This document shows positions 27,575 through 36,480 of a stretch of DNA of 64,000 nucleotides, piece after piece. Made by a program: the position numbers and the translations under genes. The DNA is from Rhodobacter calidifons. GTDB lineage: Bacteria > Pseudomonadota > Alphaproteobacteria > Rhodobacterales > Rhodobacteraceae. Under the pieces are notes generated by a model. The model had not been told where the DNA came from. It saw only the letters and a program-made list of their open reading frames with translations, and searched no databases. The DNA is taken from NCBI RefSeq assembly GCF_011174775.1, contig NZ_JAANHS010000002.1, positions 62,001 through 126,000 of the forward strand, given 5' to 3'. How positions within the stretch are numbered: the first letter of the stretch is position 1; the number at the start of each line of letters is the position of its first letter.

Positions 27575-28375
27575 ATGTTCATTCGGCTGATAGGGTTGTT
27601 CCAGGTGCAGGATGCAGACGGGCGGGATCACACGCCGCGCGGGGCAAAGGCCCGCGCACTCCTGGCGCTGCTCTGCCGGACACCGGGCCATTGCCGCCCC
27701 CGGCGCTGGCTGGAAAGCCGGCTCTGGTCGGACCGCGGGCAGGAGCAGGCTTCGGGAAGCCTGCGCCAGGCCTTGACCGAGTTGCGCAAGAGCCTTGGCC
27801 CGCTGGCCGTCCACCTGCACAGCGACCGGGACAGCGTGGCGCTGACCGAGGTCACGACAGACATCGATCGCGACCCGGTGGCGGCCCGGATGGCGCTGGC
27901 CGGCGGGCGCGAGTTCCTGGAAGGCAACGACGTGATCGACGCGGCCTTCTGCGCCTGGCTGACCGAGGAGCGGCAGCGTCTGGCCCGGCAGCTGGGCGGC
28001 GCGACCCTGGCTGAGCAGGTTCCGGGGCGCAGCCAGCCCTTCACCCTGCGCATCGGCGCGCTGCCCGAAGGCATCGGCGCCGACATGGCGCGCGACCTGG
28101 CTCAGGCGGTCGCGCGGCTGGCGGCCGAGCATCTTCTGCGCGATGGCGTCGCGGCCTTCGGATCGCCCGCGGCCCTGTTGCCGGACGGGCTGGATCTGGA
28201 GATCGAAGGCGCCTGGAGCCAGGACCGCGCCCATCTGAAGGTGCGGCTGGTTGCCCAGTCGGACCGCAAGACGATCTGGAGCCAGCGGCTGATCGCGACC
28301 CGTCCTTCCGCCGAAGAAGGGCAAGGCGCCGCATCGGCGCTGATCTTCGAGACCACCGACGCGCCGATCATGTAG
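27575..28375 (+). CDS. Short SARP-like transcription regulator
   Basis: A 266-residue protein. Residues 1-75 form an OmpR-type winged helix as in SARP activators (FIRLIGLFQVQDADGRDHTP, LLALLCRTPGHCRPRRWLES, SGSLRQALTELRKSLG). The usual bacterial transcriptional activation domain that follows is shortened, and the C-terminal half (FTLRIGALPEGIGADMARDL, DLEIEGAWSQDRAHLKVRLV) resembles the beta-rich tail seen in some alphaproteobacterial SARP-like proteins. The start at 27575 (MFIRLIGLF) was chosen; ATG 27554 is possible. It probably controls the divergent AONS-like gene and itself. Confidence 0.7.
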   Translation: MFIRLIGLFQVQDADGRDHTPRGAKARALLALLCRTPGHCRPRRWLESRLWSDRGQEQASGSLRQALTELRKSLGPLAVHLHSDRDSVALTEVTTDIDRDPVAARMALAGGREFLEGNDVIDAAFCAWLTEERQRLARQLGGATLAEQVPGRSQPFTLRIGALPEGIGADMARDLAQAVARLAAEHLLRDGVAAFGSPAALLPDGLDLEIEGAWSQDRAHLKVRLVAQSDRKTIWSQRLIATRPSAEEGQGAASALIFETTDAPIM

Positions 28376-28437
28376 GCTTGTCCTATGCCGGCCGGACCGG
28401 CTAGCAGGAGGACGGTTCCGGGCCGGAAGGGGGTGCC

Positions 28438-29154
28438 ATGTCGATCACACGCTATTTCCGCGACTTTCCGGCCCGCAGCGGCGACAGGATGCTTCTGAAG
28501 ATGGAGCATTATCTGGAAATCTACGACGAGATCTTGGCCGGCTGGCAGGGGCGTGATGTGTCGTTCCTCGAGATCGGCATCTACAAGGGCGGCTCGTTGC
28601 CGATGTGGCAGGGGTTCCTCGGACCGGCTTCGCGCCTGGTGTTCCTGGACATCGACCCGGCCTGCCGCGACCTGGCGCTGCCGGGCACCCTGGTCGAGAT
28701 CGGCGACCAGGCGGACCCGGCCTTTCTGGACCGGGTAGGCCGGGACCATGGCCCCTTCGACCTGATCGTGGACGATGGCGGCCACAAGATGCATCAGCAG
28801 ATCACAAGTTTCCGCCATCTCTGGCCCCGGCTGCGCGACCGGGGGCTGTATATCGTCGAGGACGTGCACACCAGCTACTGGCCGGGCTTCGGCGGCGGGT
28901 TCCGTGAACCGGCCAGCTTCATCGAATTCGCGAAGGATCTGATCGACCGGATGCATTCCTGGTACACCGAGGACGACGCGGGCTTTCCGCTGCATCCCCT
29001 GGCACGCGAGATCGGCGGCATCCGCTTTCATGACAGTCTGGTGGTCATCGAAAAGCGGCTGAAAGAGCCTCCGGTCTCGATTGCGGCAAGGAACGGTCAG
29101 GTCACGCGGTCGCGCAGGATCCTGGAGGTCCGGGGGCGGCGGTCGATCTTCTGA
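28438..29154 (+). CDS. Class I SAM-dependent methyltransferase-like protein
   Basis: A 238-residue protein. The cofactor region is [20 protein letters not shown], then [20 protein letters not shown], and the catalytic segment is [20 protein letters not shown]. This layout matches the macrocin/CmcI-type O-methyltransferase-like group. The acceptor substrate is unknown and no biosynthetic cluster surrounds it. It lies 58 bp before pheS in the same direction. Confidence 0.82.
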   Translation: MSITRYFRDFPARSGDRMLLKMEHYLEIYDEILAGWQGRDVSFLEIGIYKGGSLPMWQGFLGPASRLVFLDIDPACRDLALPGTLVEIGDQADPAFLDRVGRDHGPFDLIVDDGGHKMHQQITSFRHLWPRLRDRGLYIVEDVHTSYWPGFGGGFREPASFIEFAKDLIDRMHSWYTEDDAGFPLHPLAREIGGIRFHDSLVVIEKRLKEPPVSIAARNGQVTRSRRILEVRGRRSIF

Positions 29155-29212
29155 ACCTTGCAATGCAGGGCCTTCGCCTTTAGCAGAGGGGCGGTTTCCG
29201 AGGAGAGGCGCG

Positions 29213-30295
29213 ATGGACGGGATCGACACGCTGAAGGCCAGATATCTGGCGGCGGTGGCCGGTGCGGCGGATGAGGCCGGGCTGGAAGAGGTCCGCGTCG
29301 CGGCGCTGGGCAAGAAGGGCGAGATCTCGGCCCTGATGGCGGGTCTGGGCAAGATGGACCCCGAGGCGCGCAAGGCCGCCGGGGCCAGTCTGAACGCGTT
29401 GAAGGACGAGATCGACGCCGCCCTGCGCGCCCGGAAGGTGGCTCTGGCCGATGCGGCGCTGGACGAGCGGCTGAAGACCGAATGGCTGGACGTGACCCTG
29501 CCGGGGCGGCCCAGGCCGCGGGGGACGGTGCATCCGGTCAGCCAGGTGATGGAAGAGCTGACGGCGATCTTTCCCGACATGGGCTTTTCCGTGGCCGAGG
29601 GGCCGCAGGTCGAAAGCGACTGGTACAACTTCGACGCGCTGAACATCCCGCCCGAACACCCCGCGCGGCAGGAACATGACACGTTCTTCATGCACCGCGC
29701 CCCGGGCGACAACCGCCCGCCGCATGTGCTGCGCACGCATACGTCGCCGGTGCAGATCAGGGCGATGATGGAACGCGGGGCGCCGATCCGGGTGATCGCT
29801 CCGGGCCGGGTCTATCGGATGGACATGGACCAGACCCATACGCCGATGTTCCACCAGGTCGAGGGGCTGGCCATCGACCGCGACATCAGCATGGCGAACC
29901 TGAAATGGTGCCTGGAGGAGTTCTGCCGCGCCTTCTTCGAGGTGGACAAGGTGGAACTGCGCTTCCGCGCCTCGCATTTTCCGTTCACGGAACCCTCGGC
30001 CGAGGTGGACATCCGCTATTCCAACACCGGCGGCCAGCTGAAGATCGGCGAGGGCGACAAGTGGATGGAGATCCTCGGCTCTGGCATGGTGCATCCCAAG
30101 GTGCTGCAAGCGGCCGGGGTTGATCCGACCCAGTGGCAGGGCTTTGCCTTCGGCATGGGGATCGACCGGATCGCGATGCTGAAATACGGCATCCCGGACC
30201 TGCGGGCCTTCTTCGAGGCCGATCTGCGCTGGCTGCGGCATTACGGGTTCAGCGCGCTGGATGTGCCGGACCTGGCGGGGGGGCTGTCGGCCTGA
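29213..30295 (+). CDS. pheS: Phenylalanine-tRNA ligase alpha subunit
   Basis: A 360-residue class II synthetase subunit. The N-terminal coiled coil (about residues 1-85) binds tRNA-Phe. Motif 2 is [25 protein letters not shown] and motif 3 is [32 protein letters not shown] is also typical. Together with PheT it charges tRNA-Phe. pheT is not the next gene; a small gene starts one base after the pheS stop. The start is preceded by GGAGAGG. Confidence 0.97.
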   Translation: MDGIDTLKARYLAAVAGAADEAGLEEVRVAALGKKGEISALMAGLGKMDPEARKAAGASLNALKDEIDAALRARKVALADAALDERLKTEWLDVTLPGRPRPRGTVHPVSQVMEELTAIFPDMGFSVAEGPQVESDWYNFDALNIPPEHPARQEHDTFFMHRAPGDNRPPHVLRTHTSPVQIRAMMERGAPIRVIAPGRVYRMDMDQTHTPMFHQVEGLAIDRDISMANLKWCLEEFCRAFFEVDKVELRFRASHFPFTEPSAEVDIRYSNTGGQLKIGEGDKWMEILGSGMVHPKVLQAAGVDPTQWQGFAFGMGIDRIAMLKYGIPDLRAFFEADLRWLRHYGFSALDVPDLAGGLSA

Positions 30296-30751
30296 ATGGA
30301 CGACCCGGATCTTTCCGCCCGCCAGCACCTCGCCGCCAATGACCCGGCCTTTCCGGCGCGGCGGGAGGAAGCCTGGGGCCGGATCGTGGCGACGCTCGAC
30401 GGGGTGCTGGCGCCTGCGGGCTATGCGCTGACCAAATCGACCTGGAGCCGGGTGACGGCGGCGGGCAAGTCGGCGGTGCACCTTCAACGGGACCGCTATG
30501 GCTGGGACGTGCGGATCGTGCTGCGGTTCGTGACCCCGGACGGCGAGGTGCCGGACCATCCCGACTGGCCGGGTGGCGAGGACGTGACATTGGCCGATTT
30601 CTTCGAGCAGGCAGTGGGCGATCCGGGGACGCTGGCCTTCATCGACGTGCTGGAGCGGCCGGAGTGTCTGGACGTGGCCGTGGTGACACTGCGCGATCAG
30701 GTCTTGCCCTGGTTCGAGGCGCTGCATCGGGACCACCCGCCCCGGACCTGA
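30296..30751 (+). CDS. Conserved-looking small protein downstream of pheS
   Basis: A 151-residue protein starting MDDPDLSARQHLAANDPAFP. Its ATG immediately follows the pheS TGA, so translation is surely coupled. The middle (GYALTKSTWSRVTAAGKSAV, RDRYGWDVRIVLRFVT) looks like an alpha/beta domain with conserved aromatic residues. I recognise no family. The last codons (PPRT and stop) come from the inverted repeat at 30739. Confidence 0.65.
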   Translation: MDDPDLSARQHLAANDPAFPARREEAWGRIVATLDGVLAPAGYALTKSTWSRVTAAGKSAVHLQRDRYGWDVRIVLRFVTPDGEVPDHPDWPGGEDVTLADFFEQAVGDPGTLAFIDVLERPECLDVAVVTLRDQVLPWFEALHRDHPPRT

Positions 30752-30797
30752 TCCGGGGCACCCTGCAACGCGAGAGGCCCCGGATCAGGTCCGGGGC
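30739..30797. terminator. Perfect 21-bp inverted repeat between convergent genes
   Basis: Left arm 30739-30759 (GCCCCGGACCTGATCCGGGG plus C) and right arm 30777-30797 are exact reverse complements, with a 17-nt loop. Both convergent genes end inside the arms: each arm encodes Pro-Arg-Thr-stop, so both proteins end PPRT. The element should act as a bidirectional terminator. Its arms are themselves near-palindromic, as in repetitive palindromes known from alphaproteobacterial genomes. Confidence 0.85.
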
Positions 30798-31957
30798 GGG
30801 GTTTCCTGCAAACGACGTGCCGCGGCCTGTCCCGCCCAGCGGCCTGTGGCCCAGCAGGCGGTCAGGAGGTAGCCGCCCGTCGGGGCCTCCCAGTCCAGCA
30901 TTTCCCCGGCGGCGAAGGTGTTCGGCAAGGCTTCCAGTTCCAGATCGGGGGTGAGGGCGTCCCAGTCGATGCCGCCGGCCACGCTGATTGCCTCGTCCAG
31001 GGGGCGGGGGCCTTGCAGGGGGATGGGCAGGTGCTTGATGTGCGCGAACGGGTCGCTTCGGGCGAACTCCATCACCAGGGCGATCTGGGTTCGGTCGAGG
31101 CCGAGTTTGCGCAGTCGATTCGCGGTGCTTTCGCCGGGCCGCATCTTCGCCAGCCTTCGAGCAATGTCATCCTGCGTCAGGTCAGGCAAGAGGTCGAGGT
31201 GAAGTGTAGCTGCATCGCGCAGATACTTGTATATACTGTATATACCGCCGCCTTCGATCCCTCTGGAGGAGATGACGAACTCGCCAAGCGCCCGCTGCGG
31301 CCCGGCAATCAGGGCTATGCCTTTGACGGGGCGTCCGAAAAACGGTGCCATGTGGTGCGACCAGTCGACGTGGAACCCCATGTTGGCGGGCTGCCAGGGG
31401 GTGATCCGGACGCCCTTTGCCTCCAGCCAGGGGACCCAGGCGCCGTCAGAGCCGAGCCGTTGCCAGCTGGCACCGCCGAGGGCGAGGACGGTCACTTTCG
31501 GCATCAGGGTCCGGGGGCCATCGGGCGCGTCAAAGCGGAAGGCGCTGCCGTCAAAGCCGGTCCATCGCCAGCGGGTGCGGATTTCGACGCCCTGGGTTGC
31601 GAGACGCTGGAGCCAGGCACGGAGGAGGGGCGAGGCCTTCATTGCCACGGGAAAGACCCGGCCGGAGGAGCCTGTATATACGTCCTGCCCCAGAGCACGG
31701 CACCAGTCCTGCACCTGTTCGGGGCCGAAATCAGCCAGGATCGGGCGCAGGTGGGGGCAGTCGTAGCGGGTGACGAAGGTTTCCCACGGCTCGTCCCTGG
31801 TCACGTTCAGGCCGGATTTCCCGGCCATCAGGAACTTGCGGGCGACCGTGGGTTTGGCCTCACAGACAAGCACTTGCGCGCCGGTCTTCGCAAGCTCTTC
31901 GGCCGCCATCAGGCCAGCGGGGCCTGCGCCGATGACCAGTGCGTCAGGTTGCGCCAT
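30785..31957 (-). CDS. FAD-dependent oxidoreductase, BaiN/HI0933-type flavoprotein
   Basis: A 390-residue flavoprotein. The dinucleotide motif VIGAGPAGLMAAEELAKTG opens the protein, KFLMAGKSGLNVT is the family signature, and the C-terminal FAD segment is FAAGEMLDWEAPTGGYLLTA. The group (TIGR03862-like) has no firm substrate. The gene carries three copies of GTATATAC, two of them 9 bp apart (31229-31236, 31238-31245). Its start overlaps the MscS gene end by 14 bp. The C-terminal PPRT comes from the shared inverted repeat. Confidence 0.9.
   Translation of the reverse strand: MAQPDALVIGAGPAGLMAAEELAKTGAQVLVCEAKPTVARKFLMAGKSGLNVTRDEPWETFVTRYDCPHLRPILADFGPEQVQDWCRALGQDVYTGSSGRVFPVAMKASPLLRAWLQRLATQGVEIRTRWRWTGFDGSAFRFDAPDGPRTLMPKVTVLALGGASWQRLGSDGAWVPWLEAKGVRITPWQPANMGFHVDWSHHMAPFFGRPVKGIALIAGPQRALGEFVISSRGIEGGGIYSIYKYLRDAATLHLDLLPDLTQDDIARRLAKMRPGESTANRLRKLGLDRTQIALVMEFARSDPFAHIKHLPIPLQGPRPLDEAISVAGGIDWDALTPDLELEALPNTFAAGEMLDWEAPTGGYLLTACWATGRWAGQAAARRLQETPPRT
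31229..31245. repeat. Tandem GTATATAC copies inside the flavoprotein gene
   Basis: GTATATAC occurs at 31229-31236 and again at 31238-31245, one base apart. On the coding strand they read as part of G-I-Y-S-I-Y-K-Y. This is the closest pair of the octamer in the window; the wider pattern is given under findings. Confidence 0.7.
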
Positions 31958-33233
31958 TGCGCAGTTCGACGATGCGGTGGGGGTAGGGCATCTGGATCCC
32001 GGCCTCTTTCAGCGCGTTCCAGATCGCGAAGAGGACCGCAGAGCCATACTTGTTCTTGCCGTCGTCGATGCCGGAAACCCAGTATTCAACGGCGAAGTTG
32101 ACGCTGGACTCTCCAAAGCCGCGTAACTCGCAATCCGGGCCCTCCGGGGACTGAAGAACAAAGGGAAGCTTCGATACAGCGCGTTCGATCAAATCGGGCA
32201 CGATGTTGATATCGGTTTCGTAAGTAACTGAGAATTCAGCCTCATACCGATTGGCGCTGCCCTGGTCGGAGTAGTTGACCACCCGCGAGGTAATGAAATG
32301 TTCGTTCGGGACGACGATCCATTTGCCGTCGAAGGTTTCCAGCACACAGGCACGGGCGGTCATCTTGACGATGGTCCCCTTCTCGCCGCCGTCGAGTTCG
32401 ACGTAATCGCCGACGGTGGTCTGGCCTTCGAGCAAGAGGATGATGCCGGAAACGAAGTTGGCGGCGATCTGTTGCAGGCCAAGGCCGATCCCGACGCCCA
32501 ACGCGCCGCCGATGACGGCGACAGCGGTCAGGTCGATGCCCATGATCGACATCAGCAGCAGGAAGGCCGCGCCGAAGATGGCGATCTCGGAGGCCTTGAT
32601 CGCCAGTTCCCGCGTGGCGGGGCGAAGGTCCGGCTGTGCCTTGATGTAGCCCGCAGACTGGCGGTTGGACCATGAACCGAGCCAGAACAGGAGCGCCCCG
32701 GCGATCACGCCCCGGATCAGGCCAAGCGCGGTGAAACGGATCTCGCCAAGGTTGACCTGGGCGGCATCGAGGTAAGCGGTGACGTCATCCAGGACGCCCA
32801 GCGCGTTCAGCGCCATGACGGGGAGGAGGATGTAGCGGCCCATCAGCTTCAAAAGGCCGGGGGGCAGGATGCGGCGGACAAGCTCCAGCGCGGCGAGGAA
32901 AAGGAAGATGCGCTTGCCGAAGGCGATGACTTCGCCGCTGCCGAAGGCGGCGCGGGTGAGCCCTTCGCCCACGGCGGTTAGCGCGTAGGCGAGGAGGGGA
33001 AGGAGCAACGGCAGGAATTGCAGCGCAAAGCGGCGGAGGCGGACGACGATGTGGGTGGCTTCGGCCTTTGGCGTGAGGGCCTTCTCGATGACGGGCATCA
33101 GCCGGCGGGTGAGGAGGGTGGCCAGCATATACGCCACGATCAACAGGCCGAATTGCATCAGGGCCGCTGGCGAGGAGAGCCAGCGCAAAGCGATATCGAC
33201 AGCCTGTTGCAGCCAGTCCTCGACCCTGTCCAC
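31944..33233 (-). CDS. MscS-family mechanosensitive ion channel
   Basis: A 429-residue protein. Several N-terminal hydrophobic helices precede the pore helix and MscS beta domain: AVAVIGGALGVGIGLGLQQI-AANFVSGIILLLEG is the pore-lining TM3, followed by TVGDYVELDGGEKGTIVKMT and WIVVPNEHFITSRVVNYS. It should open under membrane tension to release osmolytes. The start is GTG, supported by GGAGGT 9 nt before it. It lies 3 bp downstream of speB and overlaps the flavoprotein gene by 14 bp, so speB, mscS-like and flavoprotein share an mRNA. Confidence 0.93.
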   Translation of the reverse strand: MDRVEDWLQQAVDIALRWLSSPAALMQFGLLIVAYMLATLLTRRLMPVIEKALTPKAEATHIVVRLRRFALQFLPLLLPLLAYALTAVGEGLTRAAFGSGEVIAFGKRIFLFLAALELVRRILPPGLLKLMGRYILLPVMALNALGVLDDVTAYLDAAQVNLGEIRFTALGLIRGVIAGALLFWLGSWSNRQSAGYIKAQPDLRPATRELAIKASEIAIFGAAFLLLMSIMGIDLTAVAVIGGALGVGIGLGLQQIAANFVSGIILLLEGQTTVGDYVELDGGEKGTIVKMTARACVLETFDGKWIVVPNEHFITSRVVNYSDQGSANRYEAEFSVTYETDINIVPDLIERAVSKLPFVLQSPEGPDCELRGFGESSVNFAVEYWVSGIDDGKNKYGSAVLFAIWNALKEAGIQMPYPHRIVELRNGAT

Positions 33234-33236
33234 GAT

Positions 33237-34181
33237 TTACCTCCGGTTATGGGCGATGCGCCCGATGGTGTTCAGCAGGATCTGCGCCGCAAGGATCGCG
33301 GTGGTGCCGGAGTGGTCGTAATCCGGGGCGACTTCCACGAGGTCGATGCCGATGACGTTGCCCTGCTTCGTCAGGCCGTCGATCAGCTCCAGCACCTCAT
33401 AGTAGAGGAACCCGCCGTGCGAAGGGGTGCCGGTTCCGGGGGCGATGGAGGGGTCGAAGCCGTCGATGTCGATGGTCAGGTAGTAGTCGATTCCCTTCGG
33501 AATACGGGCGAGCGTCGCCTCTACCCCCAGCTTGCGCACCTGGCGGACCGACAGGATGTCGTCGCCCATCGCGCGGGCGGCGACGTAGCCGTCCTTGGCG
33601 GTGGAAGAGACGTTGCGGATGCCCAGTGCGGTGATGCCCTTGACGTGATCCTGTTCGGCGGCGCGGCGCATCGGGTTGCCGTGGCCATGGCGGACTCCGT
33701 GGCGCACGTCGACGAAATCGAGGTGGGCGTCGATCTGGACGATGTGCAGGGGGCGGCCTTCGAAGGCGCGGATGCAGGGGATGTTGATGGAATGGTCGCC
33801 GCCCAGCACCACCGGGACCGCCCCGGCGGCGAGGATGGCGCGGACGCCTTTCTCGATGTTGGCGTGGCTGGTTTCGGTGTCGGTGTGGACGATGTCGGCA
33901 TCGCCGATGTCAAGGATGCGGACGCCTTCCAGGTAGGTCACGTCGTCTTCGTGGTCATAGGCCCCGGCATGGCCGAAGGAGAAGAGCGTGGAGGCCTCGC
34001 GGATGCCGCGGGGGCCGAAGCGGGCTCCGGCGCGGAACTGGGTGCCGAAGTCGAAGGGCGCACCGAGCACGGCGAAGTCGGCGTCGATCCTGGACCAGTC
34101 CGGTTCATAGGGGTTCTTGCCGAAGGTCGAGATGCCGACGAAGGGCAGGTCAAGGCGGCCCGTGTCGTAGGCGTTGGTCAT
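33237..34181 (-). CDS. speB: Agmatinase-type ureohydrolase
   Basis: A 314-residue ureohydrolase. The Mn2+ ligands are in VVLGGDHSINIPCI, HIVQIDAHLDFVDV and YYLTIDIDGFDPSIAPGTGT. The start MTNAYDTGRLDLPFVGISTF is typical. It hydrolyses agmatine to putrescine and urea; guanidinobutyrase or related activity cannot be excluded from sequence. The start overlaps the upstream enoyl-CoA hydratase gene by 4 bp (34178-34181). A longer reading across that gene is rejected. Confidence 0.88.
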   Translation of the reverse strand: MTNAYDTGRLDLPFVGISTFGKNPYEPDWSRIDADFAVLGAPFDFGTQFRAGARFGPRGIREASTLFSFGHAGAYDHEDDVTYLEGVRILDIGDADIVHTDTETSHANIEKGVRAILAAGAVPVVLGGDHSINIPCIRAFEGRPLHIVQIDAHLDFVDVRHGVRHGHGNPMRRAAEQDHVKGITALGIRNVSSTAKDGYVAARAMGDDILSVRQVRKLGVEATLARIPKGIDYYLTIDIDGFDPSIAPGTGTPSHGGFLYYEVLELIDGLTKQGNVIGIDLVEVAPDYDHSGTTAILAAQILLNTIGRIAHNRR

Positions 34182-34795
34182 GGCGCGTCCCCGTTGGTCA
34201 TGCGTTTCAGGGCGGCAACATGCCCCGGATCGGCGGCAAGTGCCTGTTCGGCCAGCGACATTGCGGTGTCGATAAGGGTATCTGGCGGGCAGATGCGATC
34301 GATGAGACCCCAGGAAAGGGCGGTCTCGGCGTCGATCTTCTGGCCTGCAAGCAGGATCATCTTCGCCCGGGATGGCCCGATCAGGGCGGCAAGCCGGCCG
34401 GGGTCCGAAGGCTGCGGCCGATAGCCAAGCCGCATGACCGGATAGAAGAAGCTGGCCGAAGGCACCGCGATGCGGAGGTCGCAGGCCAGTGCGATCCCCA
34501 TGGCACCCCCGGCAAGCGTGCCGTTCAGGGCAGCGATGGAGAGGCCGGGGAAGGCGGCGATGGCGCTCGATGCGGCCTCCCATGCCGGCGAGAGGCCGAG
34601 GCCCGCCTTCATCCCGTCAAGGTCGGCCCCGGCAGAAAAGACCTTGCCTTCGCCGGTCAGGATCAGGACCTTCGCGGTGCTTTCCCGCACGGCGGCGGCG
34701 ATGCCGTCCAGCATCGGCTGGGTCAGGGCATTGGCCTTTTCCGGGCGGGCAAGCGTGATCGTGCAGCAATCGCCCCGTTGATCGACCCCGATCAT
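34178..34795 (-). CDS. Short enoyl-CoA hydratase/isomerase-family protein
   Basis: A 205-residue crotonase-fold protein starting MIGVDQRGDCCTITLARPEK. The oxyanion segments VFSAGADLDGM and LNGTLAGGAMGIALACDLRI are present. It is about 50 residues shorter than most family members, with a reduced C-terminal trimerisation part. The usual second catalytic Glu position is not obvious. ATG at 34813 is an alternative start adding six residues. It is the first gene of the coupled series with speB. Confidence 0.8.
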   Translation of the reverse strand: MIGVDQRGDCCTITLARPEKANALTQPMLDGIAAAVRESTAKVLILTGEGKVFSAGADLDGMKAGLGLSPAWEAASSAIAAFPGLSIAALNGTLAGGAMGIALACDLRIAVPSASFFYPVMRLGYRPQPSDPGRLAALIGPSRAKMILLAGQKIDAETALSWGLIDRICPPDTLIDTAMSLAEQALAADPGHVAALKRMTNGDAP

Positions 34796-34901
34796 GCGTC
34801 CCCCGTCCGACATTCTGACCTGCGCCCGTGGAATCCCTTGACGCACATCCCACGAGATAGAAAGGTTGCGGCCGCGAATTCAACCCGAAAGGCATAGGCC
34901 C

Positions 34902-36416
34902 ATGACCCCCTCTCTTACCTGTTCCTCAGCGATCGGTCTTGTTTTGCTTGCAACCTCGGCCAGCGCCGATGTCACGCCGCAAGAGGTCTGGGCCAGCTGG
35001 CAGGCCATGCTGACCTCGGCCGGGCAAGAGCTGACCATCGGCAACACCGCGGACAACGGCAGTTCGGTCGAGGTGACGGACCTGGCCGTGGCCTACAAGG
35101 ACGAGATGGGGGGCAGCGCGGCGGTTTCGTTCGACAAGTTGACATTTGTCGGTAACGGCGACGGGACAGTGACGGTGACGATGCCGGAAAGCTATCCCCT
35201 CGAGATGTCCTTCCCGGCAGAGGGCGATGGCCCCGGCGCGATGAAGCTGACGGTCAGGCAGCCGGGGATGAAGATCGTGGCCGGCGGCAGCGCGACCGAA
35301 ACGCGCTATGAATTTGCCGGCCCGAAGGTGACGGTTGAACTGGACGAGATCAAGGACCAGACCGGTGCGGTTCTGGACACCAAGGCCGATCTGACCATGG
35401 CCGATCTGACCGCCCGCTATCTGGTGGCGCAGGACGGCGACAAGACCACGCTGGATTCTGACTTCGCCGCCGGTTCGATGCTTCTGAACCTGTCGGGCGT
35501 GGACAGTTCGGGCGAAAATGGCGGTCGCGGCACGATCATGCTTTCCCTGTCCGGGTTGACCGGGGCGACCAAGGGCACCTTCCTGGGTGCCGACGTGATG
35601 GCCAACATGGCGGTTGCGCTGAATTCCGGCTTCACGATGGACTCGTCGTTCAACTTCGGCGCCCTGTCGATGAACCTTGACATCGAGGAGGCGGCAGGTC
35701 CGTCCCGGGTGGTGGCGAATGCGACGGGCGGCGGCTTCGTGCTGGCGATGGACAAGGCGCGGATGACCTACGGCACCTCGCTGAACGGCGGCAAGTTCAC
35801 CTTCTCGGGCGCCGAAATCCCCTTCCCGCAGGTCGAGCTGGCCTTTGCCGAAAGCGGGTTCAACCTGCTGATGCCGGTTTCGAAGTCGGACAGCCCGCAG
35901 GATTTCGCCTTCCTGACCAAGCTTGTCGATTTCACCGTCTCCGAGGACATCTGGGCGATGGTCGATCCCGGCGCCAGCCTGTCGCGCGAGCCGGCGACGA
36001 TCATCGTTGACCTGAAGGGCACCGGCAAGTGGAAGGCCGACATCATGGACCCGGCCGTCCAGATGGACGGCGCCGAACCTCCGGGAGAGCTGGACAGTCT
36101 GGATGTCACCCAGATCCTGGCCAGGGCTGCCGGGGCCGAGGTTTCGGCAACCGGCGGGCTGGTCTTCGACAACAGCGACATGATGACCTTCGGCGGGATG
36201 CCGCGGCCGGATGGCAAGATCAGCATCGGGATCAAGGGCGCGAACAAGCTGGTCGAGAATCTGATCGCGCTGGGCATCCTGAGCCAGGAGGACGCGATGG
36301 GCTTCCGCATGGGGATGGCAATGTTCACGCGGCCCGGCGCCGGTCCGGACGAACTGACCTCGGAGATCGAGTTCAAGGAGGGCGGGCTTTTCGCGAACGG
36401 GCAGCGCCTGCAATAG
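34902..36416 (+). CDS. Exported DUF2125-like protein
   Basis: A 504-residue protein starting MTPSLTCSSAIGLVLLATSA with a signal peptide likely cut at SASA-D (about residue 23). The mature protein is rich in beta-structure and acidic, with repeated patterns of the type VTVTMPESYPLEMSF and DSSFNFGALSMNLDIEEAAG. The beginning DVTPQEVWASWQAML recalls DUF2125 proteins of Rhodobacterales. A periplasmic location is expected. Function is unknown. Confidence 0.7.
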   Translation: MTPSLTCSSAIGLVLLATSASADVTPQEVWASWQAMLTSAGQELTIGNTADNGSSVEVTDLAVAYKDEMGGSAAVSFDKLTFVGNGDGTVTVTMPESYPLEMSFPAEGDGPGAMKLTVRQPGMKIVAGGSATETRYEFAGPKVTVELDEIKDQTGAVLDTKADLTMADLTARYLVAQDGDKTTLDSDFAAGSMLLNLSGVDSSGENGGRGTIMLSLSGLTGATKGTFLGADVMANMAVALNSGFTMDSSFNFGALSMNLDIEEAAGPSRVVANATGGGFVLAMDKARMTYGTSLNGGKFTFSGAEIPFPQVELAFAESGFNLLMPVSKSDSPQDFAFLTKLVDFTVSEDIWAMVDPGASLSREPATIIVDLKGTGKWKADIMDPAVQMDGAEPPGELDSLDVTQILARAAGAEVSATGGLVFDNSDMMTFGGMPRPDGKISIGIKGANKLVENLIALGILSQEDAMGFRMGMAMFTRPGAGPDELTSEIEFKEGGLFANGQRLQ

Positions 36417-36480
36417 CGGCGACCTTGCACAGGGACGTCGGCAGGGCTACCTGATCCCGACACAGCGCGGGACCAAAGTG

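Noticed and set aside
30296-30751. The gene after pheS as pheT
   Set aside because: The product is only 151 residues and lacks every PheT domain; pheT must lie elsewhere.
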